DNA of 11,194 nt, taken from the NCBI GenBank assembly GCA_025980625.1, contig JAICXG010000078.1:1-11194 (forward strand). Direction: 5' to 3'. Source of the DNA: Chthoniobacterales bacterium (GTDB taxonomy: Bacteria; Verrucomicrobiota; Verrucomicrobiia; Chthoniobacterales; UBA10450). A model generated the notes under the pieces. The model was given only the letters and a program-made list of their open reading frames with translations. It did no database searches and was not told the origin of the DNA. This document shows, in pieces, positions 6,157 to 11,194 of this stretch (the first letter of the stretch is position 1; each line of letters starts with the position of its first letter). Position numbers and translations under genes: made by a program.

Positions 6157-7863
6157 ATGCCGCCGCCTAACGAACAATACATCCTCGATCTCCTGCGCGA
6201 CCTCGGGCTCGTGACCCGCCGTCAGATCGAGCAGGCGCACGTAAATCCCAATGGCGAAAAGAGTGTGGTCGATGCGCTCGTCAGAGAAGGAATCGTGACG
6301 GCCGACGATATCTCGCGCAGCCTCGCGGCCCAGGCCGAGATGACCTGGATCGATCTCGCCGATGTCGTCGTGCCGCAGGAAATCATCGATCAGATCCGGC
6401 CGCAGGACGCGCGTCGTTTCAAGATGATCCCGATCGCGCGCAACGAGCATGGCCTCGTCGTCGCGACCGGCGATCCCCTCGATTTCGACAGCATCGACAG
6501 CCTCAGCTTTTTGCTTAGACGCGAGATCGAATTCGTCTGCACGACGCCGGAAAAAATTCGCCAGGCGCTGATTAAATATTACGGCAGCGCCGAGGAAGCC
6601 GTCGATGTGCTCCGGCAAAAAATCGGCGACGCTGCCCTTGAGGAAATCGATATCGCCGAGGGCGCGGAGTTGCCCGAGGATGAAGGCGGGGACGCGCCGA
6701 TCATCCGCCTGGTGTCGCTCCTCTTGCTCGAGGCGCACAAGCTCGGGGCGAGCGACATCCACCTCGAGCCGCTCGAGAAAAGTTTCCGCGTTCGCTTTCG
6801 CATCGACGGCGTCCTGCACGAGATGCAATCGCCGCCCAAGAAATTGCAATCCGCCATTATCAGCCGGCTCAAGATCATGACCGGGTCGATGAGCATCGCC
6901 GAAAAGCGCCTCCCACAGGATGCCCGCATCCAGGTAAAAATGGGCCGCAAATCAATCGACCTGCGCGTCTCCACCATCCCGACGAATCACGGCGAGAGCA
7001 TGGTCATGCGCGTGCTCGACAAAACCAGCCTGCTGCTCGGACTGCCCGAGCTTGGATTTTTTAGCGACGACCAGGAAACGTTCGAGCGACTCCTGCGCGC
7101 CCCGGATGGCATTATTCTCGTCACCGGCCCGACCGGTTCGGGAAAAACGAGCACGCTCTACGCCTGTCTCAATTACATCAACAAACCGGATCGCAAGATC
7201 ATTACCGTGGAGGAGCCGGTCGAGTATCAGATGAACGGCATCAACCAGGTGCAGGTGAACAGCGAGATCGGCATGACTTTTCCGGCCGCGCTCCGTTCCA
7301 TCCTGCGCCAGGCGCCGAACATCATCATGATCGGCGAAATCCGCGATCTCGAGACCGCCTCGATCGCAACCAACGCCAGCCTTACGGGCCATCTCGTCTT
7401 CAGCACCCTGCACACGAACGACGCGCCCTCGGCGGTGGCGCGCCTGATCGACATCGGCGTGCAACCGTTTCTGGTCGCGACTTCGATTCGCGCGATCATG
7501 GCCCAGCGACTCGTTAGGCGGCTTTGTCTCAACTGCAGGGAACGGGGCCGACTTTCCGCGTCGGAATTGCGTGCTCTCCACATCCAGGAATCGCAACTGA
7601 GCGAGGCGATGGTGATGCGCCCGGTCGGCTGCGAGCAATGCCGGCAGACGGGTTACAAAGGGCGGATTGGCATTTTTGAAATCTTCGCGATCGACGACGA
7701 AGTCCGCCACCTGGTGAACGCGCGCGCCTCGACCATGGCGTTGCGCCAGCGCGCTCGCGAGCTTGGCATGCGCACCTTGCGCGAGGACGGCGTGCGTAAA
7801 GTGCTCGCCGGCCTAACGAGCGCCGAGGAAGTGATCTCAATAACCATTGGCGATGCGAATTGA
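6157..7863 (+). CDS. pilB: PilB/GspE-family assembly ATPase, first paralog
   Basis: 568 residues, full length. This cytoplasmic hexameric ATPase powers pilin or pseudopilin polymerisation in type IV pili or type II secretion (family knowledge). An N-terminal MshEN/GspE_N domain covers about residues 1-150, then an acidic linker. The N2 domain starts near GASDIHLEP (about 196). The ATPase core has Walker A GPTGSGKT at 324-331, the Asp box VEEPVEY, Walker-B-like IIMIGEIRD with Glu394, and TGHLVFSTLHTNDAPSA. A zinc-binding tetracysteine is present (C457, C460, C492, C495). The usual RQDPD before Walker B reads R384-Q-A-P-N388, a change I recall from other Verrucomicrobia. It is not PilT, since it has the full N-terminal domain. 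No Shine-Dalgarno is seen. Its paralog follows after a structured 123-bp spacer. Confidence 0.93.
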   Translation: MPPPNEQYILDLLRDLGLVTRRQIEQAHVNPNGEKSVVDALVREGIVTADDISRSLAAQAEMTWIDLADVVVPQEIIDQIRPQDARRFKMIPIARNEHGLVVATGDPLDFDSIDSLSFLLRREIEFVCTTPEKIRQALIKYYGSAEEAVDVLRQKIGDAALEEIDIAEGAELPEDEGGDAPIIRLVSLLLLEAHKLGASDIHLEPLEKSFRVRFRIDGVLHEMQSPPKKLQSAIISRLKIMTGSMSIAEKRLPQDARIQVKMGRKSIDLRVSTIPTNHGESMVMRVLDKTSLLLGLPELGFFSDDQETFERLLRAPDGIILVTGPTGSGKTSTLYACLNYINKPDRKIITVEEPVEYQMNGINQVQVNSEIGMTFPAALRSILRQAPNIIMIGEIRDLETASIATNASLTGHLVFSTLHTNDAPSAVARLIDIGVQPFLVATSIRAIMAQRLVRRLCLNCRERGRLSASELRALHIQESQLSEAMVMRPVGCEQCRQTGYKGRIGIFEIFAIDDEVRHLVNARASTMALRQRARELGMRTLREDGVRKVLAGLTSAEEVISITIGDAN

Positions 7864-7873
7864 AAAGAATGGA

Positions 7874-7966
7874 AGTCAGGCATCCTGCCTGACTCGGCCG
7901 AGGGCGCTTCCAGCCACTCGGCGGCGGCTCGCGCCCGACAGGCAAGATGTCTGCCCGGCCGAGTCA
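7874..7966. repeat. Palindromic element between the two ATPase genes
   Basis: A perfect 9-bp stem with a three-base loop is formed by AGTCAGGCA (7874-7882) and TGCCTGACT (7886-7894). A larger fold uses TGACTCGGCCG (7890-7900) and CGGCCGAGTCA (7956-7966), enclosing GGGCGC (7902-7907) with GCGCCC (7931-7936) and an imperfect ACAGGCA-AGA-TGTCTGC element (7938-7954). Bases 7890-7894 belong to both the small hairpin and the long stem, so these folds exclude each other. The AGGCA/TGCCT core matches the hairpin after the transporter gene. It may be a mobile REP-like element or an RNA structure that sets the expression of the second ATPase. Confidence 0.7.
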
Positions 7967-7986
7967 CCTGAGATGAATGGCTTCCC

Positions 7987-9675
7987 ATGAATAACGAACG
8001 CATCGCCGATCTCTTCATCGACCAGGGGCTGATGGATCGCTCCCAGGCCGACGACGTCCTGCTCGAGACGACGCAAAACGGCAAACCGATCGAGGAAGCG
8101 ATGGTCGACCACGGGATTGTCGACGAGGCGCAATTCTACCGCGCGATCGCCGACGCGCTTGGCACCGAGGTGGTCGATCTCGATGCGATCGAGTTTACGC
8201 CCCGCATTTTGCACCTCATCCCGGCCGGGCTCGCGCGTTTGCATCGCGCGCTGCCAATCGGCGAAGAGCGTAACGCGATTCGGGTCGCCCTGATCGATCC
8301 GCTCGACACCCAGACGATTGAAGACCTGCGTTTCGCAATTGGGCGCGACATCGAGGTCGTGCTCGCGCCGAGCGCGCAGATTGAGGAACGCCTGCGCAAA
8401 CACTACGGCGAGGACACCTCGAGCATGGAGGAGATCCTCAAGCAGCTTGGCGAAGCGGGCGAGTTGATGACGCTTGCGGGCGAGAAAAGCATCGGCGCAA
8501 ACATCGAAGCGGAAGCCAACGCGACGCCAATCATCCGCTTCGTCGACCTGATCCTTTATCAGGCGATCCAGGACCGGGCGAGCGACATCCATTTCGAGCC
8601 GTTCGAAAACGAATTCAAAGTGCGTTACCGGGTGGACGGCGCACTCTACGAAATGGCGCCGCCGCCGCGCCATCTCGCGCTCCCAGTGATCTCGCGCGTG
8701 AAAGTGATGGCAAACATGAATATCGCCGAGCGACGCCTCCCGCAGGATGGCCGCATTCAGAAAAATATCGCCGGCCGCGCGGTCGATCTGCGCGTCTCCA
8801 GTTTGCCGACGCAATTCGGCGAGAGCGTCGTCCTGCGCGTGCTCGATCGCGCGACCGTGAACCTCGAGCTCGATCAGCTCGGGATGCCCGATTACGTCCT
8901 GAATTACATCCTGGAGGTGATCGAGCGGCCGAACGGAATCTTCATCGTTACCGGCCCGACCGGTTCCGGCAAAACGACCACGCTTTACTCCTGTTTGCGC
9001 AAAATCAACACGATCGATTGTAAACTCCTGACTGCGGAAGAACCGGTTGAGTACGACCTCGAAGGCATCATGCAGGTGCCGGTGAACGACGCCATCGGCC
9101 TGACCTTCGCGCGCGTGCTCCGCGCCTTTCTGCGTCAGGATCCCGATCGCATCATGGTCGGTGAGACGCGCGACCTGGAGACGGCGCAGATCGCGATCCA
9201 GGCTTCGCTCACCGGGCATCTGGTTTTCACAACCCTGCACACGAGTGACGCCCCCGGTGCAATTGCGCGCCTCATCGACATGGGGGTCGAGCCGTTCCTC
9301 ATCTCTTCCACCCTCGAAGCGGTTCTTGGCCAGCGTTTGCTCCGCCGCATCTGCTCGGATTGCCGGACGGCATTTCAGCCTAACGAGTCCGTTCTCGCCG
9401 AGCTCAATCTTTCCCCTAACGAAATTGGCGCGCGCCGCTTTTACTACGGGAAAGGGTGCGCCGCCTGTAACCAAACCGGCTACAAAGGCCGCATCGGCAT
9501 TTACGAGCTGATGAAAATCTCTGATCCGCTCCGCGCCCTCATGAATGAGCGCGCACCGTCGGTCGTTCTGAAACAAAAAGCGGTCGAGCTCGGGATGGCA
9601 ACACTGCGTCAGGACGGCGTCCGCAGCATTTTCGAAGGCCACACCACAATCGAAGAAGTCCTCAAGTACACCTGA
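7987..9675 (+). CDS. pilB: PilB/GspE-family assembly ATPase, second paralog
   Basis: 562 residues, full length, with the same architecture as the gene before it: MshEN-like N-terminal domain (about 1-150), variable linker, ASDIHFEPFE opening the N2 domain (about residue 198), and Walker A GPTGSGKT at 323-330. The Asp box is AEEPVEY. This copy keeps the canonical RQDPD (383-387) and has VGETRD with Glu393, then TGHLVFTTLHTSDAPGA. The zinc tetracysteine is C456, C459, C491 and C494. The cores of the two proteins align almost without gaps and look roughly half identical, so this is an old duplication, now diverged. The better preserved catalytic motif makes this copy the likelier main assembly motor. 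PilC follows within 62 bp. A type IV pilus and a type II secretion role cannot be told apart from the ATPase alone. Confidence 0.94.
   Translation: MNNERIADLFIDQGLMDRSQADDVLLETTQNGKPIEEAMVDHGIVDEAQFYRAIADALGTEVVDLDAIEFTPRILHLIPAGLARLHRALPIGEERNAIRVALIDPLDTQTIEDLRFAIGRDIEVVLAPSAQIEERLRKHYGEDTSSMEEILKQLGEAGELMTLAGEKSIGANIEAEANATPIIRFVDLILYQAIQDRASDIHFEPFENEFKVRYRVDGALYEMAPPPRHLALPVISRVKVMANMNIAERRLPQDGRIQKNIAGRAVDLRVSSLPTQFGESVVLRVLDRATVNLELDQLGMPDYVLNYILEVIERPNGIFIVTGPTGSGKTTTLYSCLRKINTIDCKLLTAEEPVEYDLEGIMQVPVNDAIGLTFARVLRAFLRQDPDRIMVGETRDLETAQIAIQASLTGHLVFTTLHTSDAPGAIARLIDMGVEPFLISSTLEAVLGQRLLRRICSDCRTAFQPNESVLAELNLSPNEIGARRFYYGKGCAACNQTGYKGRIGIYELMKISDPLRALMNERAPSVVLKQKAVELGMATLRQDGVRSIFEGHTTIEEVLKYT
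9379..9423 (+). repeat. Two in-gene copies of the dispersed CCTAACGA word
   Basis: CCTAACGAG (9379-9387) and CCTAACGAA (9415-9423) lie 36 bp apart in the second ATPase gene. Both are read as Pro-Asn-Glu, in the variable stretch between the two zinc-binding cysteine pairs, where protein constraint should be low. Confidence 0.8.
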
Positions 9676-9737
9676 CGGTGCTTAGTTGCTCGACAGAATC
9701 CTTCGTTCTCGATATTCTACGCGCCGCCAATTCTCCT

Positions 9738-11033
9738 ATGCCCCGTTATAACTATATCGCCCTCGACGCTCGGGGTCAGGAGTCGACTGGGCTGGTCGAG
9801 GCCATCTCGACGAACGATGCCATCGGCCAGCTGCGACAAGCCGGTTATTTCCCGACCAGTGTTTACGAAGAAGGACATGGCGTCGCGCTGGAAAAGAAAA
9901 CGCGTGCCCGTGGAAAAGCCGCTCCGATCGAGCCGGTCGCGCGGGCGAAAAAGAAAAAAGGCCTCGTTCTCTGGGAAAAGAAAACCATCAAAGCCAAGAC
10001 CCTGATGGTTTTCACGCGCCAGCTCGCGACCCTCATCGATGCCGGCCTGCCGTTGCTCCGCGGACTTAACGTGCTCTCGAAACAGGAGCGCGATCCCGTG
10101 TTACAGGGCGCAATTGATCAGCTCTCCGATTCGGTGCAGGGCGGCAGTACGTTTTCCGAAAGCCTCGGCCAACACCCGCGCATCTTCGATCGACTCTATG
10201 TCAACATGGTGAAAGCCGGCGAACTGGGCGGCGTGCTTGAGCTCGTCCTCAATCGTCTCGCTGAGTTCCAGGAGAAAGCGCAGAAGGTCAAGAACAAGGT
10301 CATCGCGGCCATGATTTACCCAGCGATCGTGCTCTTTCTTGCCTTTATCATCATGTCATTCCTCCTCGTCTTCATCGTGCCGAAGTTTCAACAGATCTTT
10401 CACGACATGCTGGGCGACAGACCGCTTCCCGTCATTACTCAGTTTGTCATTAACCTGAGCAACGCGCTCAAGGACCACTGGCTTATCATTATTGGCGGAA
10501 TCATTGCCTTGGTTGCGGGTTACAAGTTCATCTCCCGCACCCCGCGCGGCCGCGCCGTCATCGACAGCCTGAAGTTGCGTCTGCCCCTCTTCGGCGATCT
10601 TAATCGTAAGACCTCAATCTCACGCTTCACGCGAACGTTAGGCACGCTCGTCACCAGCGGTGTGCCGATTTTGCAGGCGCTCCACATCACCCGCGAGACC
10701 GCCGGTAACGTCATCATCGGAAATGCCATTCAGCAGGTGCACGATTCCGTCAAAGAAGGTGAATCGATCGTGCAACCGCTGGAAGCAAGCGGGGCTTTCC
10801 CGCCGATGGTCATTAGCATGATCGACGTCGGCGAAGAGACCGGCCAGTTACCTGAGATGTTATTGAAGATCGCGGAGGTTTACGACGACGAAGTGGATAA
10901 CGCCGTCGCCGCGCTCACTTCCATGCTCGAGCCGATCATGATCGTGATTCTGGCGTTGGTCGTCGGCACGATTGTGATCGCGTTGTTCATGCCGCTGATC
11001 AGCATCATCGGCGGCCTGCAACAGCAATCCTGA
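9738..11033 (+). CDS. pilC: PilC/GspF-family inner-membrane platform protein
   Basis: 431 residues from the ATG at 9738. An upstream GTG (9678) is rejected because MPRYNYIALDARGQE is the usual PilC/GspF N-terminus. This polytopic protein anchors the assembly ATPase and organises pilin addition (family knowledge). After the N-terminal region comes a Lys/Arg-rich linker (about residues 55-80). The first T2SSF domain follows (FTRQLATLIDAGLPLLRGL, then VKAGELGGVLE), ending in a membrane segment at about 190-215. A second hydrophobic segment lies at about 248-266. The second T2SSF domain (FTRTLGTLVTSGVPILQAL, IDVGEETGQLPEML) and a third membrane segment at about 398-425 complete it. Length and topology are normal. 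It lies 62 bp after the second ATPase and 6 bp before the prepilin gene, so this is clearly an operon. No Shine-Dalgarno is seen. Confidence 0.95.
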   Translation: MPRYNYIALDARGQESTGLVEAISTNDAIGQLRQAGYFPTSVYEEGHGVALEKKTRARGKAAPIEPVARAKKKKGLVLWEKKTIKAKTLMVFTRQLATLIDAGLPLLRGLNVLSKQERDPVLQGAIDQLSDSVQGGSTFSESLGQHPRIFDRLYVNMVKAGELGGVLELVLNRLAEFQEKAQKVKNKVIAAMIYPAIVLFLAFIIMSFLLVFIVPKFQQIFHDMLGDRPLPVITQFVINLSNALKDHWLIIIGGIIALVAGYKFISRTPRGRAVIDSLKLRLPLFGDLNRKTSISRFTRTLGTLVTSGVPILQALHITRETAGNVIIGNAIQQVHDSVKEGESIVQPLEASGAFPPMVISMIDVGEETGQLPEMLLKIAEVYDDEVDNAVAALTSMLEPIMIVILALVVGTIVIALFMPLISIIGGLQQQS

Positions 11034-11039
11034 GCGGCA

Positions 11040-11194
11040 ATGACCAATGGGAAGCGGGGCGGTTTCACCATCATTGAGCTGATTGTCGTCATCGGAGTCA
11101 TCCTCGTGCTCGCGGGGCTGGTCCTGACAACAAGCAGTTACGTGCATAACAAGGGCGCCCGCTCCCGCGCTCAAGCCGAGATTGCCGCAATCTC
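11040..11194 (+). CDS. Prepilin-like protein with class III signal, N-terminal part only
   Basis: The ATG at 11040 starts 6 bp after the pilC stop, and the frame stays open to the window end (51 complete codons). The sequence begins MTNGKRGG, followed by FTIIELIVVIGVILVLAGL, a textbook prepilin leader. Prepilin peptidase would cut after Gly8, leaving Phe at +1 and Glu13 at the required +5. The hydrophobic helix that follows is the pilin membrane/assembly segment. Such proteins are type IV pilins or type II secretion pseudopilins; the C-terminal globular part that would decide is missing. Position right behind both ATPases and PilC makes it a likely substrate of that machine. Confidence 0.9.
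   Translation, partial: MTNGKRGGFTIIELIVVIGVILVLAGLVLTTSSYVHNKGARSRAQAEIAAI

Noticed and set aside
2597..9422. CCTAAC/GTTAGG words read as integron attC core sites (RYYYAAC and GTTRRRY)
   Set aside because: GCCTAAC and GTTAGGC fit the attC core consensus, but no correctly ordered pair with the needed imperfect palindrome lies within about 150 bp, and most copies sit inside conserved genes.
7876..9642. A 588-codon open frame on the minus strand, antisense to the second ATPase gene
   Set aside because: Such shadows are common in GC-rich genes. The plus frame carries Walker A, Glu box and zinc cysteines, whereas the antisense product shows no known motif.
7987..9675. Second ATPase as PilT retraction motor
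   Set aside because: PilT is about 350 residues without the MshEN-like domain and the zinc tetracysteine; this protein has 562 residues with both.
9686..9718. Promoter before pilC (TTGCTC and TATTCT)
   Set aside because: The spacer would be 21 bp, too long, and the gene is most simply transcribed with the upstream ATPase gene.

Overview
The window looks like chromosomal DNA from a GC-rich member of the Verrucomicrobia, probably a soil Spartobacteria/Chthoniobacterales lineage. This is inferred from protein style: a kelch propeller with an Ig-like module and a dockerin-like tail, tandem PilB-type ATPases one of which carries RQAPN in place of RQDPD, and mostly leaderless or Shine-Dalgarno-poor starts. 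No marker gene proves the taxonomy. No RNA gene, CRISPR array, transposase or phage gene was seen, and no stretch over 300 bases lacks a gene.

Layout. Positions 1-204 are the C-terminal end of a TPR-type protein. Positions 371-2038 (+) encode a secreted kelch-repeat protein with a C-terminal dockerin-like pair of calcium-binding loops. It meets a convergent gene, 2009-4252 (-), a secreted S9-family serine peptidase, and the two overlap tail to tail by 30 bp. Divergent from the peptidase are a 72-residue lipoprotein (4348-4566) and a proton-coupled oligopeptide transporter (4599-6026). Peptidase plus peptide transporter suggests peptide scavenging. Positions 6157-11194 (+) form a type IV pilus/type II secretion-like cluster: two tandem paralogous assembly ATPases, a PilC/GspF platform protein, and the start of a gene for a prepilin-type protein that runs off the window.

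Two sequence-level features cross the gene boundaries. First, the octamer CCTAACGA occurs ten times, on both strands, in three reading frames and between genes, where about 0.3 copies are expected. Its spacing (about one per 1.1 kb) resembles that of DNA-uptake words, and it lies beside a pilus-type machine, so a link to transformation is a testable hypothesis. Second, the two spacers flanking the first ATPase gene carry palindromic elements, mostly near-perfect hairpins with three-base loops, which look like members of a dispersed REP-like repeat family.
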